From Paracoccaceae bacterium (GTDB lineage: Bacteria > Pseudomonadota > Alphaproteobacteria > Rhodobacterales > Rhodobacteraceae), in the NCBI GenBank assembly GCA_007128865.1, contig SKWP01000317.1, positions 1-6,064 of the forward strand: DNA of 6,064 nt. Reading direction: 5' to 3'. Under the pieces are notes generated by a model. It made no database searches. It saw only the letters and a list, made by a program, of their open reading frames with translations, and was not told where the DNA came from. Position 1 is the first letter of the stretch. Every line of letters starts with the position of its first letter. Positions 1 through 6,021 of the stretch are shown here, in pieces. The position numbers and the translations under genes are program-made.

Positions 1-21
1 GATCGGGGCGCGGCCGTTCAT
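1..21 (-). CDS. Start of a downstream gene, truncated by the window edge
   Basis: On the minus strand the stop codon of the NosR-like gene overlaps an ATG in the arrangement ATGA (positions 21 to 18). The new frame reads M-N-G-R-A-P-I before the window ends. A purine-rich GGGGGTG stretch lies a few bases upstream of this ATG and could serve as a ribosome binding site. The four-base overlap is typical of translationally coupled genes, so this would be the next member of the same operon. Seven residues are too few to identify a product. By family knowledge, genes next to NosR-type proteins often encode NosZ or an ApbE/NosX flavin transferase, but neither can be claimed from the sequence. Confidence 0.45.
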
Positions 22-2255
22 GGCGTCACCCCCGCCGGAACCGAGGCGGCCGCCGGTGTCCGGCCGGGCTGGGCGGCGGGGCGGGCCGGACGTTTCGCCG
101 GTGCCCCACCGGCCATGCGTTCACGCAGTTTGCGCGCGCGGGCAAGCGGCGGGCAGCGGCGGTCATCATGGTATTCGACCTGGCAGTCGAGGCACTGGAA
201 GCACTCGGCCATCTTGATCTTGCCGGATTTCTCGATCGCGCGCACGGGGCAGGCGCGTTCGCACAGGGTGCAGGGGTTGCCGCATTCCGGGCGCCGCTTG
301 AGCAGGTTGAGCAGGTGCAGCCGGTCGAGCACCGCCAGCGCCCCGCCCAGCGGGCACAGGAAGCGGCAAAAGGCCCGTTCGGTGAAAAGCCCGATCAGCA
401 GCAGCAGCACCGCATAGACGACATAGGGCCAGCCGCGCACGAAGATTGCCGTGATCGCGGTCTTGAACGGTTCGATCTCGGCCGCGATGGCGCCGGCCGC
501 GGGTGCCCAGAAGGCCAGCCCCACCACCACCACCAGCGAGATGTACTTGCCCATCCACAAGCGGCGCTGCAACGGTTCGGACGGGTTCCATTGCGGCAGG
601 CGGAAATAGCGCGCGACATTGGCCAGCAGTTCCTGCAGGGCGCCGAACGGACACAGCCAGCCGCAGAACACCCCGCGCCCCAGCAGCAGCAGCGCCACCG
701 CCGTATAGACCGAAAGAATCACGATCAGCGGTTCGACCAGGTAGAAGGACAGCCCAAGCCCCAGAAACGGCGCCTGCAGGTAGTTGATCACATGGACGAT
801 CGAAAGCTGCGCACTGGCAATCCAGCCCAGCCAGACCAGCGTGAACAGCAAAAAGCCGTTGCGCACCACACGGTGCAGGCGGCGCGAGCGCGAAAGCTGG
901 CCCTGAAAGCCGAGTATCAGCGTCAACACCCCGAGCGCCGCGCCCAGCGTGACGATCTGCGTCTTGCCCTCGACCCAGGGTTCCATCCAGGCCGGCATCG
1001 GTTCGGGTTCCGGCAGCAGGATGTAGCTTTCGGGCAGGGTGTATTCGGCACGCGCCAGCAGGAAGGGGCTCAGCACGCCATCGGGCTGGCGGACATGCGC
1101 ATAGACATCGGCGCGCCAGGGTTGCAGCGGGTCGAAACCGCTGCCCGGCGGCAGCATCAGGATATTGGCCACGCGCCCCAGATCGAGGTTCACATAGACG
1201 ATATCGGATTTCAGGAAGCGGAAGCTGCGGTCGCCCTGTACCACCTCCAGCCGCTCCAGCCGGAAGCCGTGCGACAGGTTGTTGTGACGCGAGCCGCGGA
1301 AATCATAGGTGCCGTTGGAACCGAAGATCAGCGCCTCGCTGCCTTCGGGAAAGGCTTCGAAGACGCGGTCATAGCCGCCCTGTCCGGCGCTGTTGCGCCC
1401 GATGCGCGGCGGCATGGCATAACCGGCGCGGAAATCGAGATAGACGGCATTGGCATCGCCGCGCGGCGGGACTTCGAGCGGCAGGCCATCGATCCCGGCT
1501 GCCTGCTGTGCTGCGGCCAGATCGGCATTGGTGACAACCACCTGCACCAGCGCGCCTTCCGTGATCAGCTCCTCGACCGTCATCGGGCGAAAGCCGAGCA
1601 TGTCGACCGTCGGTTCGGTCACAACTGTCGCCCCGGTGCGATAGCGCAGCACGATACTGGCGCCCTCCAGCACCGCGTTGCGCATGGCGCGCGCCGAGAT
1701 CGTCGCGCCGGCGACGAAATTCGGTGCCAGCCCGCCGCTGGCCCCGATCCGGGCCTCCATTCCGGCCAAATTGTCCAGAAACTGGATCATCTGCCCGGTC
1801 CTGCGGTCATCGTTGATCAGGTAGGGTTCGTGATGAAACAGCATTGCCGCCCCGGTGATGCGCCCGCCCAGGGTCACCCCGGCAACGACATCGAAGGGGG
1901 TCGAGGAATAGCCCGGAGCGCGCAGCACATCGAGGGTCGAAAACACATAGCCGATCAGTTCGTCATCGGTGAATGCGGCAACGGCCGCCGGCCCGCCGTC
2001 GTCCAGCAGTTCGATCCGCGTGGCTTCGGCAAAGACGCCGGCCATTACCGCAGGGGTGAGCCGGTCAAGCAGCGGTGGCGTGTCGGTGACATGATCCTGC
2101 GCGGTTGCCGGCATCGGCAGAACGCAAAGCCAGAGCAGCGCAACCAGCAGCGCGGGCAGCCGGCAATACCAGCCGATGACCCCGGGATGCGGTAGGCGCA
2201 GCCGGGTAGACGGCCGCCAAAGCGGGGCGTTACGCGGCGCCATGGCACTTGCCAT
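18..2255 (-). CDS. NosR/NirI-family membrane iron-sulfur flavoprotein
   Basis: A 745-residue protein with the complete NosR architecture. An N-terminal signal/anchor at about residues 28-52 ends in ATAQ. A periplasmic FMN-binding domain follows, with the flavin-attachment-like motif AGAT and candidate Thr185. After a second periplasmic segment come several membrane helices (about 434-452, 467-487, 495-526, 571-592 and 609-625). The membrane part carries two CxxxCP motifs (C531/C535 and C630/C634). A C-terminal ferredoxin-like region follows, with CxxxCxxCxxxCP (C658, C662, C665, C669) and CxxCxxC plus a distant CP (C685, C688, C691, C701). The CLDCQVEYHDD-type signature is characteristic of NosR/NirI rather than plain NapH. 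Family members move electrons across the membrane and support nitrous oxide reductase or nitrite reductase. No nos or nir gene is visible here, so the physiological partner is unknown. An Ala/Pro-rich tail (about 715-745) follows the last cluster. The start at 2255 is chosen for its distance from the upstream stop; Met5 is an alternative and neither has a strong Shine-Dalgarno. The gene lies 27 bp after a Sel1-repeat gene, suggesting an operon. Confidence 0.93.
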   Translation of the reverse strand: MASAMAPRNAPLWRPSTRLRLPHPGVIGWYCRLPALLVALLWLCVLPMPATAQDHVTDTPPLLDRLTPAVMAGVFAEATRIELLDDGGPAAVAAFTDDELIGYVFSTLDVLRAPGYSSTPFDVVAGVTLGGRITGAAMLFHHEPYLINDDRRTGQMIQFLDNLAGMEARIGASGGLAPNFVAGATISARAMRNAVLEGASIVLRYRTGATVVTEPTVDMLGFRPMTVEELITEGALVQVVVTNADLAAAQQAAGIDGLPLEVPPRGDANAVYLDFRAGYAMPPRIGRNSAGQGGYDRVFEAFPEGSEALIFGSNGTYDFRGSRHNNLSHGFRLERLEVVQGDRSFRFLKSDIVYVNLDLGRVANILMLPPGSGFDPLQPWRADVYAHVRQPDGVLSPFLLARAEYTLPESYILLPEPEPMPAWMEPWVEGKTQIVTLGAALGVLTLILGFQGQLSRSRRLHRVVRNGFLLFTLVWLGWIASAQLSIVHVINYLQAPFLGLGLSFYLVEPLIVILSVYTAVALLLLGRGVFCGWLCPFGALQELLANVARYFRLPQWNPSEPLQRRLWMGKYISLVVVVGLAFWAPAAGAIAAEIEPFKTAITAIFVRGWPYVVYAVLLLLIGLFTERAFCRFLCPLGGALAVLDRLHLLNLLKRRPECGNPCTLCERACPVRAIEKSGKIKMAECFQCLDCQVEYHDDRRCPPLARARKLRERMAGGAPAKRPARPAAQPGRTPAAASVPAGVTP

Positions 2256-2282
2256 GCCCGCCCGCCGCTGTGGCCGCTGTGG

Positions 2283-2981
2283 TCATGGCTCCCGCCGCGG
2301 TGTCAGCCTGCGGCATTCCTCGATCAGTTCGGCGCTGCGCCCGCGCCCGCAGATGGTGCCTTCGGTGAACATCATCATCACGCCGGCCAGATCGCCCCAG
2401 CGGTTTGCCGCTGCAAGGTCGCGTTCGACGCCGCGGCCATGAGTATAATGCCCCACAAGCGCAAACATCGATGGTACATGTCCGTTCTCGGCCGCCACCA
2501 GAAGCCAGCGGACGGCTTCGGCCTGATCATCCGGATAGCCGCCGCGGCCTTCCGCAAGGATCATGCCAAGCCGGTGCTGGGCCAGGATATCGCCGCCCTC
2601 GGCCGCGCGCCGGTACCATGCGACGGCAGCGGCGATGTCGGCCTCGGTATTGTCGCCCTCTTCATGCATCAGGCCAAGGTTGAAGGCCGCCGGCGCATCT
2701 CCGGCTTCGGCAGCGGCCTCATACCAGTGGCGTGCCTTTTCGGGATCACGGTCATCCCGGCGCGGATTGTCGTGCAATATGCCCATGTTGAACCGTGCCA
2801 GCGTGTCACCGGCCTCGGCCAGCGGCTGCCATTGCCGGGCCGCGGCATCGAAATCCCCGTTCCAGTAGGCGTCGATGCCATCGGCGATCCCCTGGCCTGC
2901 GGCCGCGGGGGCGGCTGCGACGGCAAGGACAATTGCGAAAAGGGCGCCGCGGAAGCCGGCATGCTTGCAGTCTGGTGTCAT
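2283..2981 (-). CDS. Secreted Sel1-repeat (TPR-like) protein, copy 2
   Basis: A 232-residue protein. A hydrophobic signal peptide (about residues 11-29) ends in an AAAG region, predicting export to the periplasm. A first helical hairpin (about 31-58) is followed by about four Sel1-type repeats (roughly 59-94, 95-130, 131-167 and 168-200), recognisable from A-x-x-x-LG and W-Y-x-x-A-A-E-x-G signatures. A short C-terminal segment has two cysteines (C211 and C223). Sel1 repeats form alpha-solenoids that bind proteins; no catalytic function is implied. The frame is open to 3104, but the start at 2981 is preferred: GGAG sits 5 bases upstream and the signal peptide follows directly. The extra N-terminal stretch of the longer frame would overlap the hairpin and terminator-like sequences. 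The gene precedes the NosR-like gene by 27 bp, so the two are probably cotranscribed. A role as partner, scaffold or assembly factor of the neighbouring redox proteins is inference. Confidence 0.85.
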   Translation of the reverse strand: MTPDCKHAGFRGALFAIVLAVAAAPAAAGQGIADGIDAYWNGDFDAAARQWQPLAEAGDTLARFNMGILHDNPRRDDRDPEKARHWYEAAAEAGDAPAAFNLGLMHEEGDNTEADIAAAVAWYRRAAEGGDILAQHRLGMILAEGRGGYPDDQAEAVRWLLVAAENGHVPSMFALVGHYTHGRGVERDLAAANRWGDLAGVMMMFTEGTICGRGRSAELIEECRRLTPRREP

Positions 2982-2986
2982 CCTGT

Positions 2987-2990
2987 CTCC
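2987..2990 (-). promoter_or_regulatory. Ribosome binding site deciding the start of Sel1 copy 2
   Basis: The minus strand reads GGAG, then five bases (ACAGG), then the ATG at 2981. This places translation start at 2981 rather than at the ATG at 3104, which lacks a comparable site and would precede a non-signal-like, arginine-rich stretch. Confidence 0.6.
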
Positions 2991-2995
2991 ATGGT

Positions 2996-3029
2996 GCGGG
3001 CCTGACGGCCGGCCGCCGCTCAGGCCCGC
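2996..3029 (-). promoter_or_regulatory. Leader hairpin in front of Sel1 copy 2
   Basis: A perfect 10-bp inverted repeat (GCGGGCCTGA and TCAGGCCCGC on the minus strand, arms 2996-3005 and 3020-3029) encloses a 14-base GC-only loop containing a CGGCCG palindrome. It ends six bases before the GGAG ribosome binding site. No T-run follows it on the minus strand, so it is not a canonical intrinsic terminator. It could modulate translation or mRNA stability of the Sel1-NosR-like transcript, or act with the terminator-like element just upstream. The function is inferred; the structure is directly visible. Confidence 0.5.
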
Positions 3030-3050
3030 GAAATCGCTGTCGCATCCGTC

Positions 3051-3085
3051 GGAAAACCACCGCAGCCGGAAACCGGTCTGCGGTG
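3051..3085 (-). terminator. Probable intrinsic terminator after Sel1 copy 1
   Basis: On the minus strand an 8-bp stem (CACCGCAG with CTGCGGTG) is extended inward by CCGG/CCGG around a TTT loop, with one unpaired A. The descending arm is followed by GTTTTCC, a short T-run. It lies about 70 bases beyond the stop codon of the first Sel1 gene and about 70 bases before the start of the second. It would therefore terminate or attenuate read-through between the two genes. The T-run is only four bases, so efficiency may be partial. Confidence 0.55.
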
Positions 3086-3153
3086 CCTGCCTTGATCGAT
3101 ACAAGGGTAAACCTCTGGCAGCTTTGCCATCAACACCGCTGACTGTAACCGGT

Positions 3154-3702
3154 CTATCCGCCCAGACCCAGCAAGGAAACCGGCTTCATCCGGACCTGAT
3201 GGTTCTGGTCCATGTCGTCAAGGATGCATTCGGTCTGCCGGGCGATCTCGCTCAGCTCGAGGGCGCGCATGAGATCCTGGGTAACGCCGCGTCCGTTCGC
3301 ATAATGGGTGGCCAGCCGCGACATTGCTGTCACATGACCCTGGCTCGACGCCTGTGCCAGCCAGTGCACGGCTGTCTCGTAATCCTGCTCGACACCCCGG
3401 CCTTCGGAATAGATCAGGCCGAGATTGTAGGCAGCCACGGGGTCGCCCTGTTCGGCAGAGCGTTCGAACCAGTAGGCGGCGGCGGCATGATCCCGGCCGA
3501 TGCTGCGCCCGTGGGTGTGCATGATCCCGAGGTTGAACTGGGCAAGCGCGTCGCCGGCTTCGGCCAGCGGGGTCCAGATCCGCAATGCCTCGGCATAATC
3601 ACCGGCGCGGTGCGCGGCATAGCCATCGGCAAAGGAATCGGCCGCGGCGCCGCCGGTACCGGCCATGACAAGGGCAAGGGCGGCAAGGAGGTGCTTGTTC
3701 AT
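3154..3702 (-). CDS. Secreted Sel1-repeat (TPR-like) protein, copy 1
   Basis: A 182-residue protein with a typical signal peptide: MNK, a hydrophobic core, and a cleavage-like AAA-D at about residue 21. A TPR-like hairpin (about 24-50) is followed by three Sel1 repeats (51-86, 87-122 and 123-156) with the A-x-x-NLG and GRGV-x-x-D signatures. A short polar tail with one cysteine (C159) ends in a Gly/Leu-rich end. Family knowledge points to a solenoid protein-binding module in the periplasm, not an enzyme. The start at 3702 is supported by AAGGAG eight bases upstream and by the signal peptide. The frame continues open to 3813, but that start falls inside a perfect hairpin and gives an arginine/proline-rich stretch without signal character. 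The protein is similar to the second Sel1 gene downstream, especially the W-x-PLAEAGD segment, which points to tandem duplication and divergence. It lies 121 bp after the molybdoenzyme gene. Confidence 0.85.
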   Translation of the reverse strand: MNKHLLAALALVMAGTGGAAADSFADGYAAHRAGDYAEALRIWTPLAEAGDALAQFNLGIMHTHGRSIGRDHAAAAYWFERSAEQGDPVAAYNLGLIYSEGRGVEQDYETAVHWLAQASSQGHVTAMSRLATHYANGRGVTQDLMRALELSEIARQTECILDDMDQNHQVRMKPVSLLGLGG

Positions 3703-3710
3703 TCCCGCTA

Positions 3711-3716
3711 CTCCTT
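3711..3716 (-). promoter_or_regulatory. Ribosome binding site deciding the start of Sel1 copy 1
   Basis: AAGGAG on the minus strand lies eight bases before the ATG at 3702. It is the best Shine-Dalgarno match in the window and rules in favour of 3702 over the far upstream ATG at 3813. Confidence 0.75.
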
Positions 3717-3744
3717 CCTGGTGGATGACGGGTCGGTCGGCTGA

Positions 3745-3765
3745 CGGGCGGCTGCGGGCCGCCCG
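3745..3765 (-). other. GC-rich stem-loop in the leader of Sel1 copy 1
   Basis: A 7-bp perfect inverted repeat (CGGGCGG and CCGCCCG) with a 7-base loop lies in the gap before the first Sel1 gene. No T-run follows. In such GC-rich DNA a stem of this length can occur by chance, so function is uncertain. I see no convincing sigma-70 promoter in the surrounding gap. Confidence 0.3.
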
Positions 3766-3783
3766 CCCCCTTGGTTGTTGCAG

Positions 3784-3815
3784 CCATGGCCGGGCAGGTA
3801 CATGCCCGGCCATGG
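3784..3815 (-). repeat. Perfect 13-bp inverted repeat after the molybdoenzyme gene
   Basis: The arms CCATGGCCGGGCA and TGCCCGGCCATGG (3784-3796 and 3803-3815) are perfectly complementary around a 6-base loop. They begin nine bases beyond the stop codon of the molybdopterin-binding subunit. The position is that of a transcription terminator or an mRNA 3'-end stabilising hairpin. No T-run follows on either strand, so it is not a canonical intrinsic terminator. A rho-assisted or processing role is possible by inference. An ATG inside the repeat opens the frame of the following Sel1 gene, but is unlikely to be its real start. Confidence 0.55.
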
Positions 3816-3823
3816 GGTTGCCG

Positions 3824-6010
3824 TCAGGCCCAGCTCAGATCGTGCTGGATGATCGGGGTCGACGGGATGCGCCTGCCGGTGGCAAAGAAGATCGCGTTGG
3901 CCACCGCCGGCGGGATCGGGGGCGCGACAGGCTCGCCGATGCCGCCCCACCACTGGTCTTCCGAGTTGGCGTACACGGTTTCGACTTCCGGCATGTCCGG
4001 CAACCTCATGAGGTTGTAGTTGTCGAAATTCGTGTTCTGGAAGCGGCCGTTGCGCAGCAGAAGCCCGCCATAGAGCGCATGGCTGAGCGTCCATGCAACG
4101 CTGCCATCCACCTGTTCGGTCGCCGCACGCGGGTTCAGCGTGTAGCCGCAGTTCATCACCACAAGAACCTTGTCGATGAACAGCGCCCCGCGACGGGAAA
4201 CCTCGACGGTTGCCACCGCACCGCAGATCGAGCCGTGCGATTCGACCACGCCGATGCCCATGCCGACGCCGCGCGGCAGGTCGGTTGTCCAGCCCGAGTG
4301 CTCCTTGATGGCCAGCAGCACGCGCTGCCAGGGCTCGTTGCCCTCGGTCATCTTCAGGCGCCACTCCAGCGGATCCCAGCCGCCGGCAAGTGCCATCTCG
4401 TCGACGAACTGCTCGGCCATGAACCCGTTCTGGACGTTGCCGGGCGCACGGTGGAAGCCGACCGGGATATTGGTGGGCAGCACGTGGCGCTCGTAACGGT
4501 AGTTCGGGACCAGGTAGGGCAGGTTCGCCATGCCGCGATCGGCAAAGGTCGGGTTGCCGGATTCGGCGATGGCGCGTACCAGCAGCGCCGACGGCAGGCC
4601 GTCATCGCCGATGGTGGCTTCGAAATGCCCCCAGATCGGCGGCGAGGCACGGTCCTGGCGGATGTCTTCCTCACGCGACCACAGAACCTTGACCGGACGG
4701 CCGACCCGGCGGGCGATCTCGACCGCCTGACGCGGGATGTCGGTGGTGAAGCCACCGCCGAAGCCACCGGCCTGATAAGTCTGGTGCAGGAACACCTTGC
4801 TCGGGTCGACGCCAAGCTGGTCGGCGGCCTGCAGCAGCGCGGCACCCGCGTTCTGGGTGTAGCACCACAGATCGGTGCGATCTTCGGTGACATGGGCGAC
4901 GGCCGCCGGCGGGCACATGGCGACATGGGCCTCGTAGGGGCGGCTGTATTCGCTCACCAGCTTGTCGGCTGCGCCGGCAAGGACCGGCCGCGGATCGCCG
5001 CGCACTTCCTCGGCGTGGGCGGCTTCCTGGGCCATCAGTTCGCCGGCACGGGCAGCCATGCCTTCCGAGCTGTGGTCGGCCCATTCGCCAAAGTCCCACT
5101 CAACCGGCAGCAGATCAAGCGCGGTCTTGGCGCGGTGATAGCTGTCTGCCACCACGGCAATGGCGCTGCGAAGGTCGGTGCCGCCCATGCCCGAACCGGC
5201 GGCTTCGGCCACCTGAACCAGCTCGATCACGTCGATCACGCCGGGCCGGTCCATGACCGCCGAGGCATCGAAGCTGACCAGCCGGCCCTGCGGAACCGGG
5301 CAGGCCATGACCGCGGCATACACCATGTCGGGCAGGCGGATGTCGATGGGATACAGCGCCTTGCCGTTGACCTTCACGCCGACATCCATGCGCGGCACAT
5401 CGGTGCCGGCAATCCACCAGTCGCCATAGGCCTTGATCGCGGGTTCTTCATCGAGCGTGACACCGGCCGCTGCGGTGGCGAATTCGCCGAAGGTGCCGGT
5501 GTGGTTGCCCGACGTCAGCACGCCCTTGTCGACGGTGATGCTGGCACGGTCGACGCCCCAGGCCTGCGCAGCGGCTTCCTTGAGCCGTTCACGCGCCGAA
5601 GCGGCCGCCCCGAAGATCATCGGATGGCGGTTGCGCACCAGGTTGGAGCCCCCGGTCGCCATGGTGCCGTATTCTTCGCCCTGGGTCATGTTGCGGTTGG
5701 CATCGGCCAGCACGCAGCGCACGTTTTCCCAGGCGACGTGAAGTTCCTCGGCAACCATCTGGGCAACCGACGTCATGCCGCCCTGGCCCATTTCGGTGTA
5801 GGGGCAGCGCACGGTCACGATGCCGTCGTTGTCGATGCTCAGCCAGGCGTTGATTTCCGGTCCGCCGGTCGCACCGGCCCAGGCCTCGGCCGCGGTCGGC
5901 CCGGCATGCGCCGCATGGCGGCCGGGCAGGTGGAAACCAAGGACCATGCCACCACCGACGGCGGCTGCCGTGGTGATGAAACGCCTGCGGGTGAGTTCCA
6001 TTTTTGTCAT
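3824..6010 (-). CDS. Tat-exported molybdopterin-binding subunit, xanthine oxidase family (IorB-like)
   Basis: A 728-residue large subunit of a molybdenum hydroxylase, the usual size for isoquinoline 1-oxidoreductase beta-type proteins. These enzymes hydroxylate aldehydes or N-heterocycles with water and pass electrons through a separate 2Fe-2S subunit. A twin-arginine signal (TRRRFIT, residues 7-13) followed by a Gly/Ala-rich hydrophobic stretch predicts Tat export. Cofactor-binding landmarks in order are: EMGQGG (about 73-78), EEYGTMATGGS (about 112-122), GGFGGGF (about 415-421), FHRAPGN (about 519-525) and GGIGEP near the C-terminus. In that last motif Glu693 is the expected catalytic base. 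The segment that usually reads HxxMEP reads HVAMCP here (Cys366). The start at 6010 is preferred because GGAGAG lies four bases upstream; a start at 6022, which overlaps the preceding stop, and one at 6001 are alternatives. It is coupled to a preceding gene whose tail resembles the 2Fe-2S subunit. The substrate cannot be determined. Confidence 0.92.
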   Translation of the reverse strand: MTKMELTRRRFITTAAAVGGGMVLGFHLPGRHAAHAGPTAAEAWAGATGGPEINAWLSIDNDGIVTVRCPYTEMGQGGMTSVAQMVAEELHVAWENVRCVLADANRNMTQGEEYGTMATGGSNLVRNRHPMIFGAAASARERLKEAAAQAWGVDRASITVDKGVLTSGNHTGTFGEFATAAAGVTLDEEPAIKAYGDWWIAGTDVPRMDVGVKVNGKALYPIDIRLPDMVYAAVMACPVPQGRLVSFDASAVMDRPGVIDVIELVQVAEAAGSGMGGTDLRSAIAVVADSYHRAKTALDLLPVEWDFGEWADHSSEGMAARAGELMAQEAAHAEEVRGDPRPVLAGAADKLVSEYSRPYEAHVAMCPPAAVAHVTEDRTDLWCYTQNAGAALLQAADQLGVDPSKVFLHQTYQAGGFGGGFTTDIPRQAVEIARRVGRPVKVLWSREEDIRQDRASPPIWGHFEATIGDDGLPSALLVRAIAESGNPTFADRGMANLPYLVPNYRYERHVLPTNIPVGFHRAPGNVQNGFMAEQFVDEMALAGGWDPLEWRLKMTEGNEPWQRVLLAIKEHSGWTTDLPRGVGMGIGVVESHGSICGAVATVEVSRRGALFIDKVLVVMNCGYTLNPRAATEQVDGSVAWTLSHALYGGLLLRNGRFQNTNFDNYNLMRLPDMPEVETVYANSEDQWWGGIGEPVAPPIPPAVANAIFFATGRRIPSTPIIQHDLSWA

Positions 6011-6014
6011 TCCA

Positions 6015-6020
6015 CTCTCC
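6015..6020 (-). promoter_or_regulatory. Ribosome binding site of the molybdopterin-binding subunit
   Basis: GGAGAG on the minus strand lies four bases before the ATG at 6010. The ATG at 6022 would place this motif inside the coding region, and the ATG at 6001 would leave a 13-base spacing. The start at 6010 is therefore favoured, although four bases is slightly short. Confidence 0.5.
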
Positions 6021-6021
6021 A

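Noticed and set aside
168..2195. Long plus-strand open frame of about 675 codons opposite the NosR-like gene
   Set aside because: Its product is rich in His, Gln and Arg with no recognisable domain, while the minus strand encodes a full NosR architecture with all cysteine motifs. It is an antisense shadow of high-GC codon usage.
18..2255. Assignment of the gene as a nitrous oxide operon nosR
   Set aside because: The family is clear but no nosZ, nosD, nosF, nosY or nosL is visible and the upstream neighbours are unrelated to denitrification, so the symbol was withheld.
2982..3104. Upstream extension of Sel1 copy 2 to an ATG at 3104
   Set aside because: The extension would translate the terminator-like and leader hairpins and bury the signal peptide. 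GGAG before 2981 gives a better start.
2875..3744. Plus-strand open frame opposite the Sel1 genes
   Set aside because: It runs across the intergenic gap and antisense to two proteins with signal peptides and clear repeats, and has no convincing ribosome binding site or domain of its own.
3703..3813. Upstream extension of Sel1 copy 1 to an ATG at 3813
   Set aside because: The start lies inside a perfect hairpin, the added residues are Arg/Pro-rich, and a strong AAGGAG plus a signal peptide mark 3702 as the real start.
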